From WVYX01 sp039592335 (GTDB lineage Bacteria; Gemmatimonadota; Gemmatimonadetes; Gemmatimonadales; GWC2-71-9), in the NCBI GenBank assembly GCA_039592335.1, contig JBDHBX010000009.1:62001-126000 (forward strand): DNA of 64,000 bases, written 5' to 3'. The notes under the pieces were generated by a model. It searched no databases, was not told where the DNA came from, and saw only the letters and a list, made by a program, of their open reading frames with translations. The position numbers were made by a program, and so were the translations under genes. Positions 8,292 to 16,562 of this stretch are shown here, piece by piece (position 1 is the stretch's first letter; each line of letters begins with the position of its first letter).

Positions 8292-9218
8292 CTACCGTAA
8301 CAGCGATTTCGCGACGAACAAGAGGTTGGCGGGGCGCTCGGCGAGGCGCCGCATGTACCATGGGAACCAGTGACGCCCGTAGCTGATGAGGGTACGCACC
8401 AGATACCCCCGAGCGGCGAGGCGGTATTGGTCATCCCGTCGGATGCCGTACAGCATCTGGATCTCGTACGCGTCTTTGGCCACCCCGGCACCCGCGGCGA
8501 AATCCTGGACGCGCATGATCAGCCGGGGATCGTGGGTGCCGAACGCGTGTGGGGCCGTCTCGGGCCGGCTCCGCGTGAGCAGGCGCTGCGCGAGCTTGAA
8601 GAAGTTCGCATCCACGTCCCGCTTCGCCGGGTAGGCGAGCTGTGGCGGCTCGTTGTAGGCCCCCTTCACCAGCCGGATCGGCGCGTCCAGCGGGAGAAGC
8701 GCCTCGAGGTCGTCGGCTGTGCGGTACAGGTAGGCCTGGAGGCAGATGCCCAGGTTCGTCTGTGCGCCGTGGACGGCCCGGAACACCTCGAGCGTCGCGT
8801 CTACGTACGGTGACGCCTCCATGTCGATGCACACGTAGTTGCCCGTCTCCCCGGCTCGTGCCGCAATGCGTGCGAGCTGCTCGATGCAGATGTCGCGGCT
8901 CACGTCGAGCCCCAGCTGGGTCAGCTTGACCGAGAGCTGCATGGGGAGGTCGCGCTGCTCGATGCGATCCAGCACGTCCAGATACTCGTCCGCCACCCGC
9001 TCGGCCTCTCGCGGCTCGGAGATCGCCTCGCCGAGCAGGGTGATGAGGGTGGGGATGCGTCGTTCCCGCAGCCGGTCCGCGGCGGCGAGGGCGGCCTCCA
9101 CGTCCTCCCCCGGCATGAACCGTCGGGAGGCACGTTGTGCGAAACGCCGCCCGCGCACCTGCTGTGCGAGCCACTCGCTCTGTGAAGCCTTGAGCAACGC
9201 CGTTCGCATCAAGCCCAT
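8292..9218 (-). CDS. putA: Proline dehydrogenase
   Basis: This 308-aa monofunctional flavoprotein has the PRODH TIM barrel: LSVKLTQLGLD, CIDMEASPYVDATLEVF, LQAYLYRT, RLVKGAYNEP and a C-terminal helix motif YRLAARGYLVRTLISYG. It oxidises L-proline to pyrroline-5-carboxylate, passing electrons to the quinone pool. The P5C dehydrogenase domain of bifunctional PutA is absent and none is nearby. The gene converges with the RuBisCO-like gene (36-nt gap). The ATG matches family N-termini. Confidence 0.92.
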   Translation of the reverse strand: MGLMRTALLKASQSEWLAQQVRGRRFAQRASRRFMPGEDVEAALAAADRLRERRIPTLITLLGEAISEPREAERVADEYLDVLDRIEQRDLPMQLSVKLTQLGLDVSRDICIEQLARIAARAGETGNYVCIDMEASPYVDATLEVFRAVHGAQTNLGICLQAYLYRTADDLEALLPLDAPIRLVKGAYNEPPQLAYPAKRDVDANFFKLAQRLLTRSRPETAPHAFGTHDPRLIMRVQDFAAGAGVAKDAYEIQMLYGIRRDDQYRLAARGYLVRTLISYGRHWFPWYMRRLAERPANLLFVAKSLLR

Positions 9219-9267
9219 GTTCCCTCGTTACGCCGGGGTGGCGCGCCATCTCGCGCATCAACTACTA

Positions 9268-9297
9268 TTGGCGCAGCGCCGAGCAGAATGGTAATTG
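9268..9297 (+). promoter_or_regulatory. Putative promoter of the outer-membrane protein gene
   Basis: TTGGCG (9268-9273) and TAATTG (9292-9297) are separated by 18 nt and lie 44 nt before the start codon. This matches the TTG-N18-TANYTT arrangement seen at other genes in the window. Confidence 0.4.
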
Positions 9298-9340
9298 CTG
9301 GCGACTGTTACCGCGACCTGGCTCTGACGGGAGGTGCGTG

Positions 9341-9886
9341 ATGTCGCAATCCTGGATTCGCGTCGCCGCCATGGCGGCCGTGCTCTGCAGTCTCGCTTCG
9401 GCCGCCGAAGCGCAGGCATCCCGCCGGCAGGGCCTCTACTTCTCAATGGGTCTCGGGGGCGGAGTGGATCTGTCGGTGAGCGACGAGACCGCCGGTGGGT
9501 TCGCGGGCTACCTGCGCGTCGGCGGCACGCCCAGCCCCAAGTTCGTGGTGGGCGGCGAGATCAAGTGGCTGGTGCGGGAACAGCTCAGCAGCGTCTGGCT
9601 CACCCGCGGGACCTTCACGGGCAACGTGCTGTTCTATCCGTCCCCCACGCTCGACATCTTTATCAACGGCGGCCTCGGCCTGGGTTGGGTCGCGCTGTAC
9701 AGCACGGCGGGCAGTTCGGTCACCGACGAGTGGAACACGGGGTTCGGCAGCACGATCGGGGTGGGGTACGACATCCGCATCTCCGACAAGTTTTCGATCA
9801 CGCCCAACCTCGATTTCCTGTATCAGCTCGTCAGCGACACCAACGGCTACGTGCTGATGCTGACGGTGGGAGCGACCTTCCCCTAA
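9341..9886 (+). CDS. Outer-membrane beta-barrel protein
   Basis: A signal peptide (about residues 1-25, ending AEAQA) precedes alternating hydrophobic and polar strands rich in Gly and aromatic residues, such as GLYFSMGLGGGVDLSVS and GFGSTIGVGYDIRIS. The protein ends in a beta strand with terminal Phe-Pro. At 181 aa it resembles small OmpW/OmpA-like eight-stranded barrels. ATG 9341 is chosen over the adjacent in-frame GTG because GGAGG lies at good spacing. The specific function is unknown. Confidence 0.65.
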   Translation: MSQSWIRVAAMAAVLCSLASAAEAQASRRQGLYFSMGLGGGVDLSVSDETAGGFAGYLRVGGTPSPKFVVGGEIKWLVREQLSSVWLTRGTFTGNVLFYPSPTLDIFINGGLGLGWVALYSTAGSSVTDEWNTGFGSTIGVGYDIRISDKFSITPNLDFLYQLVSDTNGYVLMLTVGATFP

Positions 9887-9898
9887 TCGGTCCCGAGG

Positions 9899-10573
9899 TC
9901 AGCCGCCGGGCTGGCGCGGCCGCGACGAGAGAATGGCCACGATGCGCGCCACCAACACCGCCACGTAGAACTGGCCGGCAACGGCCTGCAGGGTGGCGAG
10001 CGAGCGAGCCTCCTGACTCACGGGCGTAATGTCGCCGTATCCCAGCGTGGTTATGGTCACGAGGGAGAAGTACACGAAATCCCAGAAGTCGTGCCCGGCA
10101 CCCCACGTTCCGCCTTCCGGCGTCAACCCGCTGAGCGAACCCGGCACGAAGACCTCAAGCCAGCCATAGATCACCGCAAACGCGATGCCGATCATGAGGT
10201 AGGCGGCCACCGCCCCGTAGATCGTGTCGCCGGTGATCTCCGACTCCGTCATCACGTGGTGCAGGATCACGGCGGTCACGTAGAACAGGAACAGCGCCTC
10301 GAGGGCGCGGCCGAGCGCGAACAGTGCCCGGCTCTCCACCGCGTAGCTGGCCCAACCGGCCAACAGCGCCGGAACCACTAGAAGGAGGCCGACGACCAGC
10401 GTGCGCCGTTCGCCCCGCACGGCGTACAGGCCGGCGAGGAAGATCAGCGTGAACGCCACGGAGATGTATTCCTGCTCCCCCCGATCCAACAGCGGGTGTA
10501 GCAGCAGCATCAGGACCAGCACGATGAGCAGGAAGGAGTAGTTCCCGAATTGGCGGATCAGCGGCTTCAGCAT
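9899..10573 (-). CDS. Potassium-channel-type (ion channel 2 family) membrane protein
   Basis: The 224-aa protein has about six membrane segments followed by a pore loop TITTLGYGD (residues 173-181), the K+ selectivity filter, and a final transmembrane helix. There is no S4 voltage-sensor charge array and no RCK domain. It probably conducts K+ across the inner membrane. ATG 10573 is used because the longer reading frame reads through the tRNA gene. It lies directly downstream of tRNA-Ser on the same strand and may be cotranscribed. Confidence 0.85.
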   Translation of the reverse strand: MLKPLIRQFGNYSFLLIVLVLMLLLHPLLDRGEQEYISVAFTLIFLAGLYAVRGERRTLVVGLLLVVPALLAGWASYAVESRALFALGRALEALFLFYVTAVILHHVMTESEITGDTIYGAVAAYLMIGIAFAVIYGWLEVFVPGSLSGLTPEGGTWGAGHDFWDFVYFSLVTITTLGYGDITPVSQEARSLATLQAVAGQFYVAVLVARIVAILSSRPRQPGG

Positions 10574-10600
10574 GGTCTGCACATCTCGCTGTCGGGAAGA

Positions 10601-10687
10601 CGGAGAGGGTGGGATTCGAACCCACGAGACCCGCAAGGGCCTACCGGTTTTCGAGACCGGCTCCTTCAACCACTCGGACACCTCTCC
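10601..10687 (-). tRNA. tRNA-Ser(CGA)
   Basis: Read on the minus strand, a 7-bp acceptor stem (GGAGAGG with CCTCTCC) encloses a D arm, a 5-bp anticodon stem CCGGT/ACCGG with loop CTCGAAA (anticodon CGA), a long variable arm typical of serine tRNAs, and the T arm GTGGGTTCGAATCCCAC. The discriminator base is G, as expected for tRNA-Ser. CCA is not encoded. Confidence 0.97.
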
Positions 10688-10695
10688 CGGCGTGC

Positions 10696-10724
10696 ATAAT
10701 AGAGGCTCCATGGGGTAGTTTCCA
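10696..10724 (-). promoter_or_regulatory. Putative promoter of tRNA-Ser
   Basis: On the minus strand TGGAAA and TATTAT are spaced by 17 nt, with the -10 box ending 8 nt before the mature tRNA. It overlaps the start region of the divergent dehydrogenase gene. Confidence 0.45.
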
Positions 10725-10729
10725 CCCCG

Positions 10730-11662
10730 ATGGCCCAGATACTCATCGCCGCCGAGCTGCGGGAGTTGCTGCCCGACGATCCGCTACCGGGGCACGTCGT
10801 CGAGTGGCTCTCCGGCGACGACCCCACACCGAGCGGGTCCTACGCGGCCATCGTGCCCCTGCTATCGCGACGCATCGGTGAGACCGAGCTGAACGCGCTG
10901 CCGCAGCTTCGCATCGTGGCCAACTGCGCGGTGGGATACGACAACATCGACCTGGCCGCCGCCGAGCGACACGACGTGCTCGTCACCAACACGCCCGACG
11001 TGCTCACCGAGGCTACTGCCGACCTCACCTGGGCGCTCCTCCTGGCCGTGGCACGGCGCCTCAAGGAGGGCGAGGCGATGATCGCCGAGTCGCGGTGGCC
11101 GGGCTGGCACCCCACCCAGCTGCTGGGCCTCGAGCTCTCGGGGAGCACCCTCGGGATCGTCGGAGCGGGTCGCATCGGCCAGGCGGTGGGCCGCCGGGCC
11201 GTGGGGTTCGGCATGCGCATTCTGTACAGCGACCGGGTCCGCCGTGAGGCGTTCGAGCGGGCCACCGGTGCCGCGCGGGTGGACGTGCCGCACCTCCTCG
11301 CCGAGAGTCACGTGGTCACGGTCCACGTGCCGTCCACCGGCGAGACGCGCGGCATGTTCGGCCGCGACACGTTTGCGGCCATGCGGCCGGGCGCGCTGTT
11401 CGTAAACACGGCGCGCGGTGACCTGGTGGACCAGGACGCGCTGGTGGAGGCGCTGGCCAGCCACCTCGGCGGGGCCGGGCTGGACGTGTTCGCCCGCGAA
11501 CCGGAGGTGCCAGGGCCGTTGGCGGCCCACCCCCGTGTGATGACGCTGCCCCACCTGGGGAGTGCCACCACCGAGACCCGCCGGGCGATGGCAGGGCTCG
11601 CCGTGCAGAACGTCCGGGCCGTGCTCGGCGGAAAGCCGCCGCTCACTCCGGTCACGCGGTGA
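10730..11662 (+). CDS. D-isomer-specific 2-hydroxyacid dehydrogenase (glyoxylate/hydroxypyruvate reductase-like)
   Basis: The 310-aa enzyme has the NAD(P) Rossmann motif GAGRIG (residues 145-150) and the catalytic set Arg229 (NTARG), Glu257 (FAREP) and His275 (PHLGSA). Family enzymes reduce 2-oxoacids such as glyoxylate or hydroxypyruvate. No ACT domain is present, which argues against full-length SerA. A TAGTTT box ends 8 nt before the ATG, so the mRNA may be leaderless. The next gene, pyrR, starts 40 nt downstream with its own promoter-like sequence. Confidence 0.88.
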   Translation: MAQILIAAELRELLPDDPLPGHVVEWLSGDDPTPSGSYAAIVPLLSRRIGETELNALPQLRIVANCAVGYDNIDLAAAERHDVLVTNTPDVLTEATADLTWALLLAVARRLKEGEAMIAESRWPGWHPTQLLGLELSGSTLGIVGAGRIGQAVGRRAVGFGMRILYSDRVRREAFERATGAARVDVPHLLAESHVVTVHVPSTGETRGMFGRDTFAAMRPGALFVNTARGDLVDQDALVEALASHLGGAGLDVFAREPEVPGPLAAHPRVMTLPHLGSATTETRRAMAGLAVQNVRAVLGGKPPLTPVTR

Positions 11663-11691
11663 TTGACGCTCCTCCCGACTGCCTCTAACTT
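11663..11691 (+). promoter_or_regulatory. Putative pyrR promoter, nearly leaderless
   Basis: TTGACG (11663-11668) and TAACTT (11686-11691) are spaced by 17 nt. The -10 box ends 11 nt before the pyrR ATG, leaving a leader of only a few nucleotides and no visible Shine-Dalgarno sequence. Confidence 0.5.
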
Positions 11692-11702
11692 CCGCGGCAG
11701 CC

Positions 11703-12254
11703 ATGAGCCCTTCCGAGCGGCGCACCCTGCTGGACGCCTCCGAGGTCGCTCGAGTTCTCGAGCGCATGTCCCGAGAGATCGTTGCCTTTGCCGGTGGGAC
11801 CGAGGAGCTGGTCCTGGTGGGGATCCAGCGCCGCGGCTCCGACGTGGCCGAGAGATTGGCCAAGCTCATCGAGACGCATGAAGGCGCCACGGTTCCCCTC
11901 GGCGTCATGGACATCACCCTGTATCGCGACGACTTGCAGACCATCGGGCCGCGCCCGGTGATCGGGGAGACCCGCCTGCCGGTGGAGCTGGATCACAAGT
12001 GGGTGATGATCGTGGACGACGTGCTGTACACCGGCCGCACCATCAGGGCGGCCATGGACCAGCTCGCTGACTTCGGGCGCCCGGCACGCATCGGGCTGGC
12101 CGTGGTGGTCGATCGTGGCGGGCGTGAGCTGCCGATTCAGGCGGATATCGTCGGCCACCATATCGAGGTGCAGCACGGAGATCGCGTGGACGTGTTGGTC
12201 GAGGAGCTGGACGGGCGCGACGCCGTCGAGCTGGTGGATGGAGGGAAGACGTGA
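11703..12254 (+). CDS. pyrR: PyrR: pyrimidine operon regulator / uracil phosphoribosyltransferase
   Basis: The 183-aa protein has the PRPP-binding loop VMIVDDVLYTGRT (residues 101-113) and the PyrR-type N-terminus with LVGIQRRG. PyrR binds pyr mRNA in response to UMP in Firmicutes and has uracil phosphoribosyltransferase activity. Here it is the first gene of pyrR-pyrB-pyrC. The gap to the previous gene is just 40 nt and holds only a promoter, with no room for an attenuator, so regulation by classical leader attenuation is doubtful. Its stop overlaps the pyrB GTG start (GTGA). Confidence 0.93.
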   Translation: MSPSERRTLLDASEVARVLERMSREIVAFAGGTEELVLVGIQRRGSDVAERLAKLIETHEGATVPLGVMDITLYRDDLQTIGPRPVIGETRLPVELDHKWVMIVDDVLYTGRTIRAAMDQLADFGRPARIGLAVVVDRGGRELPIQADIVGHHIEVQHGDRVDVLVEELDGRDAVELVDGGKT

Positions 12255-13225
12255 CCGGACCGTCGCTCGGCAAGGATCTGTTGGGCCTCGAGCCCCTCAC
12301 TGCGGAACAGATTCGACTCATCCTCGACACCGCCGAGCCGTTCAAGGAAGTCAGCGAGCGAGCCATCAAGAAGGTCCCGGCACTGCGCGGCAAGACCATC
12401 GTCAACCTCTTCTTCGAAGCCTCTACCCGCACCCGTATCTCCTTCGAGTTCGCCGAGAAGCGCCTCTCAGCCGACACCGTGAACGTGGCGGCCTCGGGAT
12501 CATCGGTGCAGAAGGGAGAGAACCTGGTCGACACGGCCCGCAACCTCGAGGCGATGCGCATCGACATGGTCGTGATGCGGCATCCTTCCTCCGGGGCGGC
12601 CAAGTTCCTGGCCGAGCGGATCCCCTCCAACGTCGTCAACGGCGGGGACGGCACGCACGAGCATCCCACCCAGGCGCTGCTCGACATGCTCACCATCCGG
12701 GACCGGATGGAGCGGATCGACGGGCTCAAGGTCTGCATCTGCGGCGACATCCTCCACAGCCGGGTGGCCCGCAGCAACATCTGGGGGCTGCTCAAACTGG
12801 GGGCCGAGGTCGCCGTGTGCGGGCCCCAGAGTCTCATGCCGAGGGGCATCGAGGGGCTGGGGGTCACGGTGTTCCGCCGCATCGAGGAAGCGATCGAGTG
12901 GGCGGACGTGCTCAACGTACTGCGGCTGCAGCTCGAGCGGATGCAGGCCGGCTACATCCCGTCGGTGCGCGAGTACTATCGGGTGTTCGGCGTCACGCTG
13001 GAGCGCCTGGAGCGGGCCCCGCATGAGCTGCTCATCCTGCACCCGGGGCCGATGAACCGGGGCGTGGAGATCGATTCCCGGGTGGCCGACGGGCCGCACA
13101 GCGTGATCCTGCACCAGGTGACCAATGGCGTCGCGGTGCGCATGGCCGTGCTCTACCTCCTCGCCGGCGGGCAGCCGGGGCTCGCCGATGCCGCCAAGGG
13201 ATCGGGCCGGGAGGTGGACGAGTGA
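12251..13225 (+). CDS. pyrB: Aspartate carbamoyltransferase catalytic subunit
   Basis: The 324-aa enzyme joins carbamoyl phosphate and aspartate in the first committed step of pyrimidine synthesis. The carbamoyl-phosphate loop FFEASTRTR (Ser58, Thr59, Arg60), Lys88 in SSVQKGE and HPTQ (138-141) are all present, and HPGPMNRG closes the aspartate site. The GTG start overlaps pyrR by 4 nt and the stop overlaps pyrC by 4 nt, so the three are translationally coupled. No PyrI regulatory subunit is encoded here, as expected for a class with PyrR. Confidence 0.96.
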   Translation: MTGPSLGKDLLGLEPLTAEQIRLILDTAEPFKEVSERAIKKVPALRGKTIVNLFFEASTRTRISFEFAEKRLSADTVNVAASGSSVQKGENLVDTARNLEAMRIDMVVMRHPSSGAAKFLAERIPSNVVNGGDGTHEHPTQALLDMLTIRDRMERIDGLKVCICGDILHSRVARSNIWGLLKLGAEVAVCGPQSLMPRGIEGLGVTVFRRIEEAIEWADVLNVLRLQLERMQAGYIPSVREYYRVFGVTLERLERAPHELLILHPGPMNRGVEIDSRVADGPHSVILHQVTNGVAVRMAVLYLLAGGQPGLADAAKGSGREVDE

Positions 13226-14511
13226 AGCCGATGCTCATCAAGGGTGGCCACGTGATCGATCCGTCGCAGGATCGCGACGGGGTCGCCGACGTGCTGATCG
13301 TCGACGGCAAGATCGAGACCCTGGGGAAGAAGCTGTCCGCCCCCGACGGTGCGGAGACGCTCGACGCCAAGGGTAAGATCGTCGCGCCCGGCCTGGTGGA
13401 CATTCACGTGCACCTGCGGGAACCGGGCCGTGAAGACTCCGAGACGGTCGCGTCGGGCGCTATGGCCGCGGCGGCCGGTGGCTTCACGTCGGTGTGTGCC
13501 ATGCCCAACACCGACCCGGTGACCGACAACCAGGCGGCCGTAGGGTTCATCGTGAAGCAGGGCGCGGATGCGGGGGCGGCCCGGGTGTATCCGATCGGGG
13601 CGACGTCGCTGGGGCAGGAGGGGAAGCAGCTCTCGGAGTTCGGCGAGATGGTGGCCGCGGGAGCGGTCGCCGTGAGCGACGACGGCCACCCCGTCGTCTC
13701 CAGCCACCTGATGCGCACCGCGCTCGAGTATGCCCGCTCCTTCGGCATCCCGGTCGCCGAGCACTGTGAGGACCCCTACCTGTTCAAGGGCGGGGCCATG
13801 CACGAGGGCACCGTGTCGACCAAGCTCGGGCTCAAGGGCATCCCGTCGGCCGCGGAAGAGATCATGGTGGCGCGCAATATTCTGTTGGCGGAGCTGACGG
13901 GCGGCCATGTGCACTTGTGCCACATGTCTACGCGCGAGTCGGTGGATCTGATTCGCCGCGGCAAGGAGCGGGGTGTGAACGTGACGGCGGAGGCGGCGCC
14001 GCATCATTTCGCGCTGACCCACGCGGCGTGCGAGGGGTACGACACCGATGCCAAGATGAACCCGCCGCTGCGCGAGCCGGACGATGTCGAAGCGGTCAGG
14101 GCAGGTCTTGCGGACGGGACCCTGGATGCCATCGCGACCGATCATGCGCCCCACCACTACGAGCTCAAGGAGCGCGACTTCGACGACGCGCCCTTCGGCG
14201 TGATCGGGCTGGAGACGGCGTTGGGCATCGGGCTCACCCAGCTGGTCGACGGCGGGGTGCTGAGCCTCCCCGAGCTGATCCGGTGCATGAGCGCCGAGCC
14301 CGCCCGCATCTTCCATCTGCCGGGGGGGACGCTGCGGAACGGGAGCGCCGCGGACGTCGTCGTCTTCGACCCGGACGCGCGCTGGGTAGTGGATCCGGAG
14401 CGGTTCCTGTCCAAGAGCCGCAACACCCCGTTCGCCGGATGGGAACTCCGCGGTCGCGTCGAGCGGACCATCGTCGGCGGGGTGACCGTGTTCTCTGGCC
14501 CCAGAGCGTGA
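13222..14511 (+). CDS. pyrC: Dihydroorotase (type I)
   Basis: The 429-aa metal-dependent amidohydrolase cyclises carbamoyl aspartate to dihydroorotate. The metal ligands His62 and His64 are seen in DIHVHLREPG. The bridging position is Asp (VSDDGHP), as in class I enzymes, with further ligands in EHCEDP, LCHMST and ATDHAPH. The GTG start overlaps the pyrB stop (GTGA). It ends the pyr operon; the remaining pathway genes are not in the window. Confidence 0.95.
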   Translation: MKPMLIKGGHVIDPSQDRDGVADVLIVDGKIETLGKKLSAPDGAETLDAKGKIVAPGLVDIHVHLREPGREDSETVASGAMAAAAGGFTSVCAMPNTDPVTDNQAAVGFIVKQGADAGAARVYPIGATSLGQEGKQLSEFGEMVAAGAVAVSDDGHPVVSSHLMRTALEYARSFGIPVAEHCEDPYLFKGGAMHEGTVSTKLGLKGIPSAAEEIMVARNILLAELTGGHVHLCHMSTRESVDLIRRGKERGVNVTAEAAPHHFALTHAACEGYDTDAKMNPPLREPDDVEAVRAGLADGTLDAIATDHAPHHYELKERDFDDAPFGVIGLETALGIGLTQLVDGGVLSLPELIRCMSAEPARIFHLPGGTLRNGSAADVVVFDPDARWVVDPERFLSKSRNTPFAGWELRGRVERTIVGGVTVFSGPRA

Positions 14512-14529
14512 TGTACGTCGCTGCTGCAT

Positions 14530-14559
14530 TTGGCGAACCCCGCCAAGTTGTTATAGCTT
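14530..14559 (+). promoter_or_regulatory. Putative promoter with inverted repeat
   Basis: TTGGCG (14530-14535) and TAGCTT (14554-14559) are 18 nt apart. The -35 box is also the left arm of the perfect inverted repeat TTGGCG-N5-CGCCAA (14530-14546), a possible operator. Confidence 0.4.
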
Positions 14560-14626
14560 AAGTACATAGGTCGGCCGGGCACGCGAACGCGCGGGCCCGG
14601 ACTGGCATTCTGCCAGCGGAGAATCG

Positions 14627-15484
14627 ATGGCCAAGGGCTCCAAGCGTTCCACGTCGGGTATCCAGCAGCTGCTCGAGGAGAAGCGGCAGATCGAGCAGTG
14701 GCTGCAGCGTCTCGACATGACCGCCAACGAGACCCCGGGCCAGGTCCGGGAGAAGGTTCAGTCCGACTACCGCAAGCGGCACGACGCCATCATCGAGGAG
14801 CTCCACAGCTTCAAGGGCGAGCTGTCCCTGGCCCTCGAGCAGCAGAGAGAGGTGCGCGACGACCTGGCCAAGCGGGAGGCGGAGGCCTCGGAGCGGCTCG
14901 CGGAGGCCGAGCTGCGCCACACGGTGGGCGAGTTCGACGAGGAGCGCTGGTCGGAGCTACGTACCGAGATCCTGGAGTCCCTGGTCAAGATTCGCGAGGA
15001 GCTCAAGGAGGCCGACGAGGAGATCTCCAGCATCGAAGAGGTCATGGTGTCGGTCGACGGAGCCGAGGCCCAGGAGGCCTTGCCGCCGGAGGTCACCGAG
15101 GAGGTGACGGCGGCCGCGGCAGTCGAGGAAGGCGAGGCCGAGCCGGCGCAGACCGATGCCTTCGACGAGCTGGAGTTCCTCCGTTCCGTGACCGACGACG
15201 AGGCCAGCAAGCCGCGCCCGCGGCTCAGCGGGCAGCAGCCCCGCATCTCTACTTCCGACCTTGCATCGCCGCTCGAGGACACCCCGTTGCCGGGTGGCGG
15301 GCCCCAGCCTCCCGGCAAGCGCGAAGCCCAGGTCGGGGCGGAGGGGGTCGAGCCGGTGGAGAGGAAACATGACCGCCCGGTGCATGGATCGGCCAAGACG
15401 GTCAAGTGCGGGGAGTGCGGTGCGCCGAACCTGCCTACCGAGTGGTACTGCGAGCGGTGCGGCGCTGAGCTCGCGGCGGTGTAG
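14627..15484 (+). CDS. Coiled-coil protein with C-terminal zinc ribbon
   Basis: This 285-aa protein is not a family I can name. Residues about 10-145 are highly charged Glu/Lys/Arg heptad-rich coiled coil. An acidic, Pro- and Ala-rich linker follows, and the C-terminus has a four-Cys zinc ribbon (CGEC, then CERC 18 residues further). There is no signal peptide or membrane segment, so it is cytoplasmic. It may be a structural or nucleic-acid-associated protein. It has its own promoter-like sequence and its stop abuts the stop of the convergent rpsT gene. The ATG is preceded by GGAG. Confidence 0.7.
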   Translation: MAKGSKRSTSGIQQLLEEKRQIEQWLQRLDMTANETPGQVREKVQSDYRKRHDAIIEELHSFKGELSLALEQQREVRDDLAKREAEASERLAEAELRHTVGEFDEERWSELRTEILESLVKIREELKEADEEISSIEEVMVSVDGAEAQEALPPEVTEEVTAAAAVEEGEAEPAQTDAFDELEFLRSVTDDEASKPRPRLSGQQPRISTSDLASPLEDTPLPGGGPQPPGKREAQVGAEGVEPVERKHDRPVHGSAKTVKCGECGAPNLPTEWYCERCGAELAAV

Positions 15485-15745
15485 CTACTTCTTCGCTTTC
15501 CCTCGAACGGCCTTGATGAGACGGCTCTTCTGACGGGCCGCACTGTTTTTCGCGACCAGGTTCTTCCTCGCAGCGCGATCGATCAGGCGCTCGGCCTCGC
15601 GGTAGGCGACCTCGGCCTCCTCGGCGCTCGCCGCGGCACGCACCTTCTTGATGGCCGACCGCACGGCGCTGCGGTGCTTCCGGTTCTGCGTGCGGCTCGT
15701 CTCGTTCTGCCGCATGCGCTTCTTCGCTGACTGGATGTTCGGCAC
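15485..15745 (-). CDS. rpsT: 30S ribosomal protein bS20
   Basis: The 86-aa, very basic protein matches S20 throughout: PNIQSAKKRMRQNE at the N-terminus, LIDRAARKNLVAKNSAARQKSRL near the end and a Lys-rich tail. It binds 16S rRNA early in 30S assembly. The start is GTG at 15745, preceded by GAGGAG. It converges with the zinc-ribbon gene with no gap between stop codons. Confidence 0.97.
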   Translation of the reverse strand: MPNIQSAKKRMRQNETSRTQNRKHRSAVRSAIKKVRAAASAEEAEVAYREAERLIDRAARKNLVAKNSAARQKSRLIKAVRGKAKK

Positions 15746-15809
15746 TACACTCCTCGCGTGAAAAGAGGGCCGTTGGGCCCCGAAATCGGACCGGAATACT
15801 ACCCCGCAA

Positions 15810-16562
15810 GTGTCTGCCAGTCAAGGCGCTACGCCTTTGACACTCGTGCAGGCCCCGGTTAGCTTCCACCCCACCGTGCACGAGTTTCTCTACGCTCTTC
15901 CCGTCCTGCTCTTCTCGATGGTTGCGCACGAGTACGCACACGGGTACGCGGCCCTGAAGCAGGGTGATCCGACGGCTCGGGACATGGGGCGCCTCACCCT
16001 GAACCCGCTGAAGCACGTCGATCCGTTCTTCACGGTGCTCATGCCGTTGGCGGTGTTCCTGGTTTCCGGTGGGCGGGTGATCTTCGGCGGCGCCAAGCCG
16101 GTGCCGGTGAACCCGGCCAACTACCGCGACTTCAAGCGGGGCGATCTCATCGTGTCGTCGGCGGGGATCGTGATGAACCTGATCCTGTTCGTGGCGTGTC
16201 TCGTTACGAGTATGGCGGTGGGTGGCCTGGCGGGGCTCCTACCCGGAGGCTGGGGCGTGCTCGCCGCGCTCCAGCGAATGTTGCTCTGGGGGGTGTGGCT
16301 CAATCTGCTGCTGGCCTTCTTCAACTTGATTCCGGTGCCACCGCTCGACGGATCGCATCTGTTGTATCATGTGCTGCCGCCGGAATGGCAGCGGTCCTAC
16401 CGCCGCTTTGCGCGCTACGGCGTGCTGGCGCTCATGGGCGTGATCCTGGTCGTGCCGCAGGTGTTGTGGATCATGTTGACGCCGGCGTTCCTGCTTCAGG
16501 GAGCGGCGTGTGAGCTCGCTGCCCCATTCACGCTGCGGCCCTTCCCACTGTGCCTGTTATGA
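15810..16562 (+). CDS. Site-2 protease family (M50) membrane metalloprotease
   Basis: The 250-aa polytopic membrane protein has the zinc motif HEYAH (40-44) in the first membrane segment and the third-ligand motif NLIPVPPLDGS. This is the compact M50B type without a PDZ domain. Such proteases cleave membrane-embedded substrates, but the target is unknown. The GTG start is the first in frame with a plausible length. Its stop overlaps the scpA ATG (ATGA), and it heads a long co-directional run; linkage of a small M50 protease to scpAB recurs in many bacteria. Confidence 0.88.
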   Translation: MSASQGATPLTLVQAPVSFHPTVHEFLYALPVLLFSMVAHEYAHGYAALKQGDPTARDMGRLTLNPLKHVDPFFTVLMPLAVFLVSGGRVIFGGAKPVPVNPANYRDFKRGDLIVSSAGIVMNLILFVACLVTSMAVGGLAGLLPGGWGVLAALQRMLLWGVWLNLLLAFFNLIPVPPLDGSHLLYHVLPPEWQRSYRRFARYGVLALMGVILVVPQVLWIMLTPAFLLQGAACELAAPFTLRPFPLCLL

